This document shows, piece after piece, positions 22,341 through 33,576 of a DNA stretch of 64,000 bases. The notes under the pieces were generated by a model. That model had not been told where the DNA came from. It searched no databases and was given only the letters and a program-made list of their open reading frames with translations. The position numbers and the translations under genes were made by a program. How positions within the stretch are numbered: position 1 is the first letter of the stretch; the number at the start of each line of letters is the position of its first letter. The stretch covers positions 7,838,284 through 7,902,283 of the forward strand of contig CM030933.1 in the NCBI GenBank assembly GCA_018136815.1, written 5' to 3'. This stretch comes from Isochrysis galbana. Taxonomy: Eukaryota; Haptophyta; Isochrysidales; Isochrysidaceae.

Positions 22341-22855
22341 CCCCCCTCCTTGCGTCGCTAAGACCATGCTACATCTAGCCCTCGTCTCGCTACTCGGTAT
22401 GGGCCTGCCCACGGCTGTCCCACGCGCTCTATTCGAACAGAGAGAGACCAAGCTAGAGAGAGACCCCCGAGAAACCAACCCCCCCCCCCCCCCTCCCGCG
22501 AAAAACTCGGACCCCCCCCCCCCCCCTTTACTCTTGATTAGGAGCACTTTGGATTTTGGATTTTGGATTATGGGGCCTTTTCCCTCTCGCGGACTTTTTA
22601 GAGACCGGCCACGCGAGAAGAGGAGCCACGCTTTTGGGCGGGAAGGAGAAAAAGACCAGTGGCTTTCTCTACCTACTCCCTCCCCCCCCCCCCCCCCGCC
22701 CCCCCCCCCCCGCCCCCCGTCGGAGCGAAAGAAAGAAAGAAACCCTTCTCCCTCCTTCTCCTCTCCCCCCGCCCCCCAAGAACCTCTCTCCCTCCCGCCG
22801 CCCTCTGCCCCTTCTCTCTCTCACGCGAGCGCGCGCAGTAGTTGGAACCAGCGTG
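22341..22855. other. Upstream region of the strawberry-notch gene
   Basis: Contains C-homopolymer tracts near 22480-22530 and 22682-22722 and a polypyrimidine stretch up to the ATG at 22856. It may partly be LTR sequence. Proline-rich frames across it are low-complexity and not called as genes. Confidence 0.45.
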
Positions 22856-25800
22856 ATGGCCGCCGAGGACGACGTCGAGGTGCTTGGCACCACCGGCGTC
22901 ACGGTGAGCCGCCACAGCTTTGGCAGCAGTGTGAGCAGTAGGGACTGCACGAATCCAATTCGGTCACGATGTCCCCTCTCGCCCATCTCAGGCCAACAAA
23001 GACCTGCCGCACAGCCGGTTCGACTGCGTAGTGAATCTCTTCCCCCGTGACAACCCAACAGTTGAGGCCTGCTCGCTCTTCTGCTCGAAATGCTACTGCT
23101 GTGAGTGAGGCAGGGAGGCGACCAGAGCCGCTACTCGCCACGCCCGCGCTCTGCTCACGTCCCAGACGCAAGCATGACCTTCGTGTCTGTTGAGTGAGAA
23201 GGCACACGGTCCTGTGCCGTAGACGGACCACTACACTCGCGCCGACCGCGTACTTCCTCCTTTCTTCGTAGATGTGTGCGACATTCCTGCTGCTGCATGC
23301 GACAAGTGGAAGGAGCACTGCGTTGCAGATGGTTCGCTTGAGTGGATCAACAAGCGCACGAGAAAGAGGCGGACAGACGCGGCGGCTGCCAACGCAGCAC
23401 GACAGGGTCGGGTTCCAGCCACGGAGGAAGAGACACGCCGCGCTTTTGCGGAAGTCGCCGGCGAGGAGACTAGTCAGGGAGGACAAACAGCCAACAATGA
23501 TCAAGAGGAGCACCTAGAGGATGAGGGCACCGAGGAGACTTTTGCGACGTACGAACCATTCCACTTCAAGTTTGGCCAGGTGGGGGGCCTTTGGTGCTAC
23601 ACGCGGCCACTTTCGCGAGGTCCCTCGCACAGATGCCCGCCCGTGCCACTGAGCCGCGCACCAGCTCAAGCAGCCCTTCCCGTATATCGACCATTGTGCG
23701 CACCACCTTGGACGGACAGGCCCACCCGGATGCCGTCGTCGAGACCACCTCGCTGTCCTATGCGGAGCTCCCGCCCATCACTTACAAACTTGCCCTCCCA
23801 GCTAGCATCCTCCAACCCCCTTCGAAGGCCAATCCATATGGCGGCGCTCTTTCCAATCTTCAGGTGGATGATCCCACCTTGTGCAGCTCCCTGACGATCA
23901 GCAACGGGGTGCTGCAGCACGTGCATCTTAGCCCTCTCAGGCGTACCCGTGGCAAACTGAGTTGCTTGGGCAACACCACTGACCGTATGAAGTTACCATC
24001 TGATGACTTTGCTCCCCCGTATCACCGCACGCGCAGCTCGAGACGGTAGTGTATGCGTGTCAGCGCCACGAGAAGATGCTGCCCACGGGTGAACGCTGTG
24101 GCTTCTTCCTTGGCGACGGCGTTGGCCTGGGCAAGGGCCGGCAGGTGTGACATAGTATGCCAAACCATAGGTGGACGCATTCTCCACTTGAGGGTTGTGT
24201 GCGGCGCCATGCACGCCGGCTCTCGTTGTGCATGCTTGCGGCGCACTCGCTGGCCTTTAGGAAGGTGCCACAGGCTGCACATCGGCTACCGGATGACGGC
24301 AGCACCTCAAACTACGCCTTCACGTCATCTTCCACATTCCTCACTGAGGTGTATCCCCCTTCTCTTGCATGTAGCTCGCTGGCATCATCGCCGAGAATTG
24401 GCTGCGCGGACGCAAGCGCCACCTGTGGGTCTCCGTCTCGACGGACCTCATGGAGGACGCCAAGCGAGACTTAAGGGACATCGGCTTTTCGCACATACCG
24501 GTGTGGAACCTGGCCAAGCTGCCATACGGCAAACTCAGGTGCACCGATGCGCCCGAGCTCGCGGGCAACTTTGTCCTCTACGCTACACCGGCCTTGGTGC
24601 ACTAGTATGGCGCACACCCGATATGTGTGTCGCAGCCTCGTCGACACCCTGTTTTTGCAAATCCCCCAGCAAGCGCAACGGCGTAGGCGAGGGCGTCATC
24701 TTCTCCACCTACTCGGCGCTCATTTCTAAGCGACAGGTGCAAGCAGCGTGGCGCCTGCACAGCTGCACTCGGTTGTTTGTGTAGCAGCATCGTGGGTCGT
24801 CACATGTGCGGCTGGCTCCCCATACTTTGGCTTCCGCAGGGAGCGAAGGCGCAAACTCGTGCCGACCAGGTGAAGGATTGGATGGGTGGCAAGAAAGCTG
24901 ATGGATGTATGCTCTTTGATGAGTCCCACAAGGCCAAGAACCTCGTCCCAGAATCGGTACGTTCCGTAGACTCAGGCGCAGCCACTCCGACAGAGTGTGC
25001 GCCCCTGCCAGCGGGGATAGCGCAAGACCTTTCCTCGCGCTGCTACCTGCAGGTGGTGAACACCACCGGCATCCCGACCAAGAAGAGTTCGTCGCAGACG
25101 GGCATCGTGTGCCAGCAGTTACAGCGGGACCTGAGGCTCGCGCGCGTGGTCTACTGCTCTGCGACGGGCGCTTCCTCCCTTCCCAACATGGCATATATGG
25201 AACGGCTGGGCTTGTGGGGCGATCAGACCGCCTTCGCCACTTTCGGACACTTCTCAAAAGCTGTCGGCGATGGCGGTGAGCCTATCGCACTATGCGCTAA
25301 GTTACTCTGACGCCTGGTTGATGAGGACCGCCCACGATGAGTCGGTGCTCGACGTCGCCCTTGCGCCTGTCAACCGTTGTCCACGCCGCGTGCCCCTCCT
25401 CGCTCCAGGTGTTGGTGCGATGGAGCTCATTGCACTCGACCTCAAGCGACGCGGCATGTACATATGCCGGCAGCTCTCCTTCAAAGCGGCGACCTTTAAT
25501 ACACAGACCATCGACCTCACCCAACGTCAGATGCGCATGTACGACGAGGCATCCACCTTCTGGAACGAGCTGTTGAGTTGCCTGTACTATGCCGTCCACG
25601 AGGTGTGTGCGGCCCACAGGGGATGCACGCGCATCAGATGAAACTCGTCGACCCTCTGGGTTGGCACGCACGACCATGGCTTGGGTTGCTCTCGTTTGAT
25701 GTGGCCCTGTGAGGGATGGTGCCCCACGTGCCGCTAACCTTGCGCTTGCAGGTATTGAGGCTGGGCGACTCCAGCGGTAAGCTGAATATGCCGAAAGGGC

Positions 25801-26740
25801 ACCCATCAAGCCGCATCTTCTCTCACTACTGGGGCTGCCATCAGCGCTTCTTTCGTGCGATGTGCATGGCCATGAAGGTCCCGCGAGTGGTAGAGGTGAC
25901 TCAACAAGCTCTCGCCGACAATAAGTGCGTCGTCATTGGGCTGCAGGTACGGGCGGGCGAGGCGCCGCAATGCCGTGGCCATCAAATTCAGCCAGCCCAC
26001 GGTCAGGCTCATGGCTATGCCACGATTATCCCGAGGCCGTGGGCCTTCTGTGGAGCCCGTGGCGCCACCGCAGCAAGATCATGGTAGTGGCCCGTCGACA
26101 GTAGCGCAACTTCCTTTGATACCCCGCCTGCTTTGTTGGTAGACCACGGGTGAGAGCCGCCTCGAGGACGCCGTGAAATCAAAAGAGAACCTCGACGAGT
26201 TTGCTGGCATGAAAGAAGTCATTCGCTTCTTGCTGAAGCGCTTTCCCACAGGCGACTACATCAATGCGTACCCGGAATCTGATTTCGACGGAGACGGGTC
26301 GGACTCAGACGATCAGGAGCTGACGGCTGCGGTGGCTGGTGCTAGCGACCGTGGCCGCGCTAGGATGGCTGCAACGCGCAGACGCAAGCACCGCGGGTCG
26401 GAGAGCGATTACAACTCCGCGGAGGACGAGGAGGGCGACGAGACTCTCGATGGCTTCATCGTTGACGACGGCGAGGAAGAGTCGTCGGATTACGAGTCAT
26501 CAGCATCGGACGCCAGTGATGGTGCGCTTCGGCATGGCAATCCTACTTCGCCGCTGCTTGAGAAGCTCCCATTGCCGTCCAGGTGTCTGTATCGCTTAAC
26601 CGGCTTATTCGCGCCTTTGTGACCTATGCCTACCGTAGATGCCACAAATGGAGACAGCAAGGAGCACGTTGGCCGCACCTCCAAAATCCCGTCCGCAGTG
26701 AAGGCGATGAAAATTACGCAGCTGCGTGAGCTGCTGCGCT
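22856..26740 (+). CDS. SBNO: Strawberry-notch family helicase, 3' end lost in assembly gap
   Basis: Exons that join in frame are 22856-22903, 22992-23100, 23272-23579, 23720-23863, 24037-24144, 24375-24538, 24670-24736, 24840-24956, 25053-25275, 25409-25602, 25752-25946 and 26143-26582; a thirteenth (about 26657 onward) runs into the N gap and its acceptor is uncertain. The first 705 residues include an N-terminal Cys-rich module (SKCYCYVCD at 48-56, KWKEHC at 64-69), the family signature [12 protein letters not shown], Walker [10 protein letters not shown] at 229-237, the DEAD-like box DESHKAKNL from 343, [11 protein letters not shown], and the family-typical [16 protein letters not shown]. 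After VVIGLQTTGES comes an acidic stretch, then a possible SAP-like [10 protein letters not shown]. The family acts in transcriptional regulation in animals; the algal role is unknown. Confidence 0.9.
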
Positions 26741-26840
26741 NNNNNNNNNNNNNNNNNNNNNNNNNNNNNNNNNNNNNNNNNNNNNNNNNNNNNNNNNNNN
26801 NNNNNNNNNNNNNNNNNNNNNNNNNNNNNNNNNNNNNNNN
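26741..26840. other. Assembly gap (100 N)
   Basis: Exactly 100 ambiguous bases, the conventional size for a gap of unknown length. It truncates the strawberry-notch gene. Confidence 0.99.
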
Positions 26841-27408
26841 GCAAGCTGAAGCACAGCCCATGACCAAACTCATCGTTGTGTTGTGGGCCAATGCGTAAGC
26901 TGCTGGTACTCGTGCCCTCTCCATCTTCCGTCTTCCCCCCTGTGTTTGCTTGTGCATCCGCTTGTGCGTTTTGCGCATGCTCAATGCGTGCATTGGTCTT
27001 GTCCCAATGGGAAGCTGTGAGATATGCCTTTGGCTCGAGATTGGGCGCCCCATCTGGCAAGGTGTCCTTCCCTCCCACACAGTGTTCCGTGACTGATCCG
27101 CCGTCGCCTCGCTTACCGTCACGGCGACCAGTTTCAGGTACCATATCTGCAGTCTGCCCACCCTCCGCCGCCCTAGTCCTATGGGCCATTTGCGGCTCTA
27201 TACCCTCCCGCATCTCATTTGCTCCGTTAGAGCGGGCGCCCTTGGGTATAGCGTCAACCCACCACGCGCGCTGGCTGCGCAGGGAGCTGCGACGCGGGCC
27301 GGTTGACGCTGTACTATGTGCAACAATCCTCGCTGAGATCTTACGCCTTTATACTAAGCGCGGTTGAGATGTCGGAGAGCCTCTCGTGAAGCAATGTTCC
27401 CAGAGACG
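26841..27408. other. Region between the gap and the LRR gene, unassigned
   Basis: A minus-strand open stretch continues into the gap (SHWDKTNARIEHAQNAQAD near 26950-27020) but resembles no family I know. The remainder of the helicase is not recognisable to the right of the gap, so the gap may hide more than 100 bases. The word CCATTTGCGGCTCTATACC near 27186 recurs with changes near 37792, beside the second gap. Confidence 0.35.
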
Positions 27409-28851
27409 TCAATTTCCTACAGTGTATGTGAGGGCCACGCAAGTTTTTAGAGCTGTTGCAGGAACGAAGCAGCAAACGGAGTCTAAGCTTACCATGATCG
27501 CATCCCTGGCCGTGTTGAATTTCTCTCGAGCGAGATCCACGACGCCATCATCGCCAATTTGGTTTTCGCTCATGTTCAATATTTTTAGCTTGCTCAATGC
27601 CCCCCTAGATAGTGCACGCGCCAGCTCTTGTGCACCATCGTTGCCGATCATGTTGTCGTAGAGTCGAAGCACCCTCAGGTTTTTCAACGACGCACAACAT
27701 AACATCTCTGCCATTGCCCTCAGGCCCTCGTCACGAATCTGGTTTGAGCTGAGGCGCAGTATCTGCGTGCTCTTCAAGGCCCCTGTGGTTAGCGCACGAC
27801 CAAGATCTATCATTCCCTCGTCGCCGATGCAATTCGAGCCCAGATCCAGGTGGGTAAGCTGGCTTAAGCCACCCTCGATCAGGACGCGAGCAAGCTCTCT
27901 CATTCCCCTGGGGCCAATCTTATTCTTGTAGAGATTCAGGTATTTCAGATTCTTAAAGGCCTCCTTGCACAACAAATTCGCCAACATCTCCATGCAAGCG
28001 TCAGCGATGCAATTCCTCGAAAGATGTAGCTCCTGCAAATTCTTTGGAAAAACGCCGGATAACACTTTGACAAGCTCGCTGATGAATTGATCGCTAATCT
28101 TGTTCTGATCCAAGTTGAGTACCTTCAAATTTTTCAAGGCTCCAATGGAAAGTGCATGAGCCAGATGCCCAGCTCCTACATCGCCAAGCTCGTTGTAACC
28201 GAGGTTGAGCTCCGTGAGACTGTCCAAGGCACCATTGGATAGCGCTTGCGCCAGTTGCTTCCCAGCAGCAGGGCGGATCATAGTTCCCATTAGAAGGAGT
28301 GCCGTGAGATTGCGCAATGCTCCATTCGATAGTGCACATGTAAACCCTCGAAAGTTTTGTTTGTTGATGCCCACATTCAGGTATAGATACTTGACGTTGT
28401 TCAGAGCCCCAGTATCAAGCGCGGCCAAGAGCTCTTCCATGTGGCAGTGGGTAGTCCTATCTTCTGGGACATCAAGAAGACTAGTAATGCAGCACGCATG
28501 GCGTGGGTTTTGGCTTCGCAAAATCGTGTAGAAACGTGAGTCTGCTTCTTGGCTTAGTATCAGCCTCACTGGGCGGCCTCGGACCTTTGATACCAACTTG
28601 TTCACAGGAGGAAGATGTCCGCCGTGCCAAACGGTGTCCCAGTAGTCCGTCGTGTTGCGGAATCCGCGTAGTATAACTTCCTGCTCACCCCATATTCGAC
28701 CAGCTAGATCAGGATCCGTAAGTACCGCAAGGATGGTAGTGGTAACATCATTAGCTTGTGGCTCAAACCAGGTATTGGACACATTGAACTCGGCGGGCGC
28801 CGTATGAAAGGTTTCAGATATGAAGTTTACTGGGACGAATCCTTGCGACAT
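27409..28851 (-). CDS. Ribonuclease-inhibitor-type leucine-rich repeat protein
   Basis: A 480-residue open frame starts at the ATG at 28851. The first 150 residues match no family I recognise. From about residue 155 there are about ten LRRs of 28-33 residues with the RI/NLRC pattern LxxLxLxxNxIxDxG, for example LTELNLGYNELGDVGA, LTHLDLGSNCIGDEGM and LKILNMSENQIGDDGV. No NACHT, kinase or membrane segment is seen, so it is probably a soluble cytosolic interaction protein. After the last repeat the sequence ATG|GTAAGC at 27494-27486 looks like a genuine splice donor; the last 28 residues of the open frame may be intron read-through and the true C-terminus may lie to the left. Confidence 0.75.
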   Translation of the reverse strand: MSQGFVPVNFISETFHTAPAEFNVSNTWFEPQANDVTTTILAVLTDPDLAGRIWGEQEVILRGFRNTTDYWDTVWHGGHLPPVNKLVSKVRGRPVRLILSQEADSRFYTILRSQNPRHACCITSLLDVPEDRTTHCHMEELLAALDTGALNNVKYLYLNVGINKQNFRGFTCALSNGALRNLTALLLMGTMIRPAAGKQLAQALSNGALDSLTELNLGYNELGDVGAGHLAHALSIGALKNLKVLNLDQNKISDQFISELVKVLSGVFPKNLQELHLSRNCIADACMEMLANLLCKEAFKNLKYLNLYKNKIGPRGMRELARVLIEGGLSQLTHLDLGSNCIGDEGMIDLGRALTTGALKSTQILRLSSNQIRDEGLRAMAEMLCCASLKNLRVLRLYDNMIGNDGAQELARALSRGALSKLKILNMSENQIGDDGVVDLAREKFNTARDAIMVSLDSVCCFVPATALKTCVALTYTVGN

Positions 28852-29347
28852 CTAGCTTAGAAGGTACTGAGGGAGGGAAAGACGCAACCGACAGGCCAAA
28901 GGCAAGGAGGGGCAAGGCTGGCACTGACTGTCTTAGGACAAGGGTCAAGCAAAGTTGTGTGGGACGAGGAAAATGTAGCGAGGACCGCGCGAGTGCCGTG
29001 GGGGAGGGGGGGGGAAGGAGCGGTTGCCGCAGACACCTCAGCACGAGCCTTCGGTGCGTGCAGGCTGGCGCAGCTCAGAGGGTGGGAAGAGGCCGAGAAG
29101 GCCGCAACGCGTCCGCGGGAGAGAAGAACGTTGCCACCTAGATGCTTCGGCGAGCTAGCCTCTGTAGAACGGGGTAGAAGGCGGCGGCTTGCGCTGGGCA
29201 ACGGGCTTGGCGGATGGGCGAGGCGAGAAACGGGGTGAGGGAGGCGCAGAGGCCGTCGGGAGGATGGGGGGAGAGGGAGAGGGGGGGGGGGGGGGGGGGA
29301 GGGGAATATGGAGAGAGTAGTAGATAGTAGGGGGAGAGGGAGGGCGT
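28852..29347. other. Upstream region of the LRR gene
   Basis: GC- and purine-rich DNA with a G-run near 29281-29300. No gene or recognised repeat is seen. Confidence 0.45.
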
Positions 29348-29505
29348 CAGAGTTTTATTGTTGTGTTAGTATAACCTTAGTGCTGCGGGACCGTACGTAG
29401 CCCTTCGACGGCAACGGAGCCCCTCCCCCGCGATGGGGGATGGGGGTGTGCGCGGTTGGCGCATGGCTCGTCCGGTGTATGTGGCTAGGATTGCTAGCTA
29501 ACACA
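29348..29505 (+). repeat. Dispersed repeat, copy at 29 kb
   Basis: Same-orientation partner of 5047-5193, with shared CAGAGTTTT start, CGGCAACGGAGCCCCTCC core and a GGCTAGGATTGCTAGC end. It continues into AACTATCGTT-ACGATAGGG-GTGGAG, a word that recurs in altered form at 36926-36957. Confidence 0.7.
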
Positions 29506-31196
29506 ACTATCGTTATAAACGATAGGGTCGTGGAGCGCGCCACGCTTCCACCTTGGGGTTGACGTAAGTTGTAAGTTTTGTAAATTTTTGTGCTTTCACC
29601 TTAGGGTCGTCTGTATTTGGTCTGTAGCCCCAAGTCTGTATTTGGTCTGTATTCCGGCGCGCTCCGTCTTGGGGCTACACGCCCCGAGCAACAAACATAT
29701 TACATATTGAGAAAACAGTGATGTGGCGTCAGCTCGTCAGCTCACAGAGTGATGGAGCTTACACTTACACTCACATCAATAGCTAATATCAGTCAGCTTA
29801 CACGCTCTATCAGCTCATATTAATTAGCGATTGACCTTTTAGACAACTAATATTACCTCATATTAGCTCATGTCTTATGTCACTCTCACACTCTCACTCA
29901 CCCTCCAAGTCCGCATCAGAATCAGACGACTCAACGTCCTCAAGAACCATTTCCAACTCCCACGGTAAGAATAAAAAAATTTTCCAACTGGGAAGGTGCT
30001 GGTCCGAAGTTTTTTCTTCAGTGAAGGTGCAGGTGAAGGTGAGAGTGCAGGAACTGCAGGTGCAGGTGAAGACGCGGTGAACGGGGCGCGCTGGGCGGCC
30101 AGTAGCCCGCCAAGGTGACTGTTGATCGTGCTCGCGTGGGATTGCAAGTTGAGAGCCAAAATTGATCAAGTGGTGGGGCACACCACCCATGTTATCGGGA
30201 AAAATAAGCAGGCACCTGCACTACGCGAGAACATCTTTCGTGAAGTCAGTCACGCTACTTTGATCAACAACTGTGCCCCTGCAAGCCGTCAAGTAGTCGG
30301 GCAACTCTGCTCTCAAGCGATGCAGACATGCAATGTGCAAGCAGGCTGGAGGCTGGAGGGGCTAGGTAGGGAGTGAGCTCACCTGGGCCGGCCGTTGAGC
30401 GCGCCGACGCGCATGCGTGCACGCGTAGTGACAGTTTTTTTTTGGAAGGACAGTTTTATTGATTGTGGAGAGAGCGGCCTTACCAGCCCAAATGTCTCGA
30501 CATGTCTCGAGACATCTCTTTGGAGAAAATCCGCCCAAATGTCAAATGTCTAAAAAAGAAAGTCTAGGTCACCTGGTCTAGACATTTCTGCCAAGCCCTA
30601 AGTGGGACCCAGCCCCCCCCCACCCCCCCCTTGGGAGGTCCCGTGCTACCCTCCACACACCCCTCACGGTCCGAAAGTAGTTTGATTTTTCGCGTACGGC
30701 CGCCTTACCCGGTTCCTGTTGTCTGTTGTCAGCAGAGCCAGGACTAGGACTAGGGACTAGGACTAGGCACCAAGCTATGTCGCCCTTCCCCTCCGATCCG
30801 CCGCCCAACCAAATCCTTGCCAAGAAATGAAAATAAACCTTGAATTTCGGAAGTGGGATACTCGTAAATTATAATGAACTTCTTTTAAATTTTGCCCCCG
30901 ATTTTGTGCATCGGCACCAAGTCGCCACGGTGTGTGACGCGTCGATTCTCATGCGAGATACTGATAGCGCGCATGCAATGCATAAAGCAGGAGCAAGAAG
31001 ACTGTAGGCGAAATCCAAGGTATACACGGCAATCGTAGTCATAGCAAGTGAAGGGCGGCTGGACCGCAAAGTACGAGGCCACTCGAGACATGCCAACAAC
31101 AAAAGCAGCAGCAATATGTGCTTGAAGCTATTACGGAGAACAATTCTTGACGGTATCATTGATATTGGAAATCTCTACCGATCAACCCCAATAGCA
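29506..31196. other. Intergenic region with AT-rich stretch and palindromes
   Basis: Phrases GTCTGTATTTGGTCTGTA repeat near 29609-29655. AT-rich DNA occupies about 29690-29880. Near 30490-30595 two nested inverted repeats occur: the palindrome ATGTCTCGAGACAT and the pair AAATGTCTA/TAGACATTT. No gene is supported. Confidence 0.45.
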
Positions 31197-32033
31197 TCAT
31201 TTTCCTTGATTGGGCTCCCCAGGCCCTTTGTCGATGGGATAGGTAGGAGCATCACGTTCACGCTCCGTGCCGGTATCGTCGCCATGCTCACGATCATCAC
31301 GTCTGAGCTCACGCTCCGCCAGATGTCCTCGGTCGCGGCTTCGAGCCCGGTGATGGTTGCGGTCGCGCTCATTGACGAGGCTTTCTGGGTCGTCAAGGCT
31401 GCGTTGAGGGTCGCGGCTACGGTGGCGGTCGCGGCTTCGGTCGCGGCTGCCATCACGGCTGCGATCATGAATGCGTTGGCGATCATGGCTTCGGTCGCGG
31501 CTGCGATCGCGATCTCTTTCGCGATTCCGGTCGCGATCGCGGTCGCGATCACGATGGCGATCGTGGTCGCGGTCGCGATCGCGATCGCGATGACGGTCGC
31601 GGCCATCCTCCCGATCAAAAACAGAAGAGAAGTCACCAAAGTCTTCCTCTGCGTTGCGTCGGCGCTCACTGTACCCGCCCCTTCCACCGTAACGATCATA
31701 GCGGTCGCCCCTGCCATGAGCACCGCTGTCGTCACGTGGAGTCTTGCAACGGAAACAATTCATCTTGGATGCGAAGACGTTCGCGCCGCAGCCCCGGCAC
31801 GTCCAATCTCCTGGCCGCGGCTCATGCCGGCCACCTCCGTGGCCTCCGCCATATCCTCTTTCTCCTCCACCATATCCTCCTCCTCTGCCGCCGTATCCGC
31901 CCTCGCGCGGCGCCTGACAGCGGAAACAGACGTTCTTCGAGGCGAAGACGTTGGCGCCGCAGCTTGAGCACGTCCAGTCGCCCGGCCGCCGCTCGGGAGG
32001 CGGCCGGTCGTAGCCCCCGCCACCGAAGGACAT
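31197..32033 (-). CDS. RanBP2-type zinc finger, RGG and RD-rich RNA-binding protein
   Basis: Using the ATG at 32033 (MSFGGGG) the product is 278 residues. Two RanBP2-type zinc fingers have the signature PGDWTCxxCGANVFASK...CFRC, with Cys at 22, 25, 36, 39 and at 79, 82, 93, 96. They flank a Gly-rich GYGGGERGYGGGHGGG linker. Residues about 135-230 are alternating Arg-Asp/Arg-Ser/Arg-His repeats (RDRDRDRDHDRHRDRD), like the RS-type domains of splicing factors. The pattern resembles ZRANB2-like and plant RanBP2-finger RNA-binding proteins, so a nuclear pre-mRNA processing role is likely. The open frame extends upstream to 32129 through a proline run that is probably 5' UTR. No intron was needed. 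Confidence 0.85.
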   Translation of the reverse strand: MSFGGGGYDRPPPERRPGDWTCSSCGANVFASKNVCFRCQAPREGGYGGRGGGYGGGERGYGGGHGGGRHEPRPGDWTCRGCGANVFASKMNCFRCKTPRDDSGAHGRGDRYDRYGGRGGYSERRRNAEEDFGDFSSVFDREDGRDRHRDRDRDRDHDRHRDRDRDRDRNRERDRDRSRDRSHDRQRIHDRSRDGSRDRSRDRHRSRDPQRSLDDPESLVNERDRNHHRARSRDRGHLAERELRRDDREHGDDTGTERERDAPTYPIDKGPGEPNQGK

Positions 32034-32634
32034 CCCCACCGGCCGACGCGAGGCGCAAGAGCGCGCGGCAGGGGGGGCGGGGAGGGGGGGGGGGGGGGGG
32101 GGCAGAGGCCTTCCCTTTACGACGGTCAAAAAGCTCCAAAGGAGGGGGGTCGCCTGTCGCTCGCTTTACATTTTACGCTTTACTCTCTTGTCTCTTGTCT
32201 CTCAGGATGCAGGATGCCTTGTGAACTTGTGAAGTTGTGAAGTTGTGAAGGCATGTTTGGATTCTTGCTTCTTCCAGGGCTTGTCATTGCTCTTCGAGTT
32301 GCGGTTCCCTCTCAGGACTGATTGAACCGTATTCACTGTCGCTGCCGTTTAGGCCTGCTCTTCGCTCTTCGCTCCTCGCCTAGATGGGAGAAACGTATTC
32401 ACCGTTTTTCTACGAAGGCGGAAAACAGGCCGTTATTGCCGTTTTTGAAACCCCTTCCGTTTCTCCCTCCGTTTTTAGACGGGCGCGGAGGCGTGCGCCA
32501 GCAGTGCGGCGGCGCATGCGGCGCGGCGGGCGGCGGGCACGTGTGCGTGTGCGCACGTGCGCGCGATCGCGCGATCGCGTTCGCCATTCCTGAGTTCTGT
32601 GAGATTCAGATTGAGAGTGGGGTGAATGGCTCTA
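32034..32634. other. Intergenic region with repeat similar to 48290-48440
   Basis: A G-run occurs at 32081-32102. From about 32240 to 32370 the words TTGTGAAGGC, TTCTTGC, GGTTCC and GCCTGCTCTTCG appear in the same order as at 48318-48430, suggesting diverged copies of one retroelement leader. At 32378-32440 GTTTTTC...AACAGGCCGTT resembles 5590-5630. Confidence 0.45.
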
Positions 32635-33258
32635 TCAAATGAGCAGACTTTGAATCGTTTCCTCACTGGGACACGCAGCCTCGTCACCAACCCAATCATC
32701 CTCTTGGTCACTGTCGTCATCATCGTCCCATTTGACGACATCCGGTGACCATCCAGCACTTTGCATGCGCATCTGCACATGCATTGATTCATGCGCGAAG
32801 ACCAACTTATCTGCCACTTGATGGGACATGCGTGACCGAGCTTGAGAATGAATTTGGCCATACACTGACCAGTTGCGTTCCGCTGCCGATGCGGCTGTTG
32901 GCTGCGACAAAACTTGTTGTGCAAGACTTGCAAGCATTGGAACATGCTTGCCGTACATTGTCCACCACTGAGACGGTTCCATAGCCTTGGCGTTTTCTAT
33001 TGCGGACGGCCGAGAAAACGCGCCATCGCCATTTTGGAACACGGCAAATTCTCTCTCCACTTGCGCCACTCGTTGCACCACTGCAGGGGTGGAGAAGGTA
33101 TACTCTTTCCAAGCCTCATCCGGGTTGGGGGAAGCCAAGATAGCATCACGTAAGCAAAGGCGGTCAAATATCGTGTGCAAGCCATCCGTGGTCGCTTCAT
33201 CCAAATCACCAACCGTTTGCATGTATTCTGGATCCAAGGCATAACCTGCTGCATGCAT
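32635..33258 (-). pseudogene. hAT-family transposase C-terminal fragment
   Basis: The minus-strand frame begins MHAAGYALDPEYM, the hAT motif HAAGYxLNP, and continues to the hAT C-terminal dimerisation domain, with QPTAASAAERNWSVYGQIH and the conserved HSQARSRM stretch. An acidic tail (DDDDDSDQEDD) ends the protein. The catalytic N-terminal half is missing upstream of 33258, so this is a 5'-truncated remnant. Confidence 0.85.
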
Positions 33259-33576
33259 GGTGTCGCATTCGCGAGCCTCTGCAGGCTATTTCGCTATTTT
33301 CCGCTCTACCGTTATAACCGCGATGGTAAATCATCAATCTTCGTTCTTATGTCTATCTCTACGTCTACGACGTCTCCACGCTTCTATCAATCACTACACT
33401 TCATTCAATGTTGGTCTACCATTATACCCACGTGGCCAAGCAGCTTCTACAGGCTTCTTTCTACTCGGAATATGAATAATATGCTCTAGCTCTGGACTGA
33501 TCACCCAGGCATGGAGATCAAGGGAGTAGTAAGCACGTGTCGATGAAGACCAAGGAAGTAGCGAGCATCTTGCTTG

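Noticed and set aside
22321..22941. Proline-rich frames upstream of strawberry notch
   Set aside because: They come from C-homopolymer tracts; the real coding start is the ATG at 22856, supported by the splice donor 48 bases later.
31116..31967. 283-codon plus-strand frame rich in Ala/Val/Ile
   Set aside because: It is the mirror of the Arg-Asp repeats of the zinc-finger gene on the other strand; the alternating codons produce hydrophobic antisense by chance.
32034..32129. Upstream extension of the zinc-finger protein
   Set aside because: A Pro run encoded by a homopolymer; the ATG at 32033 gives a normal family start.
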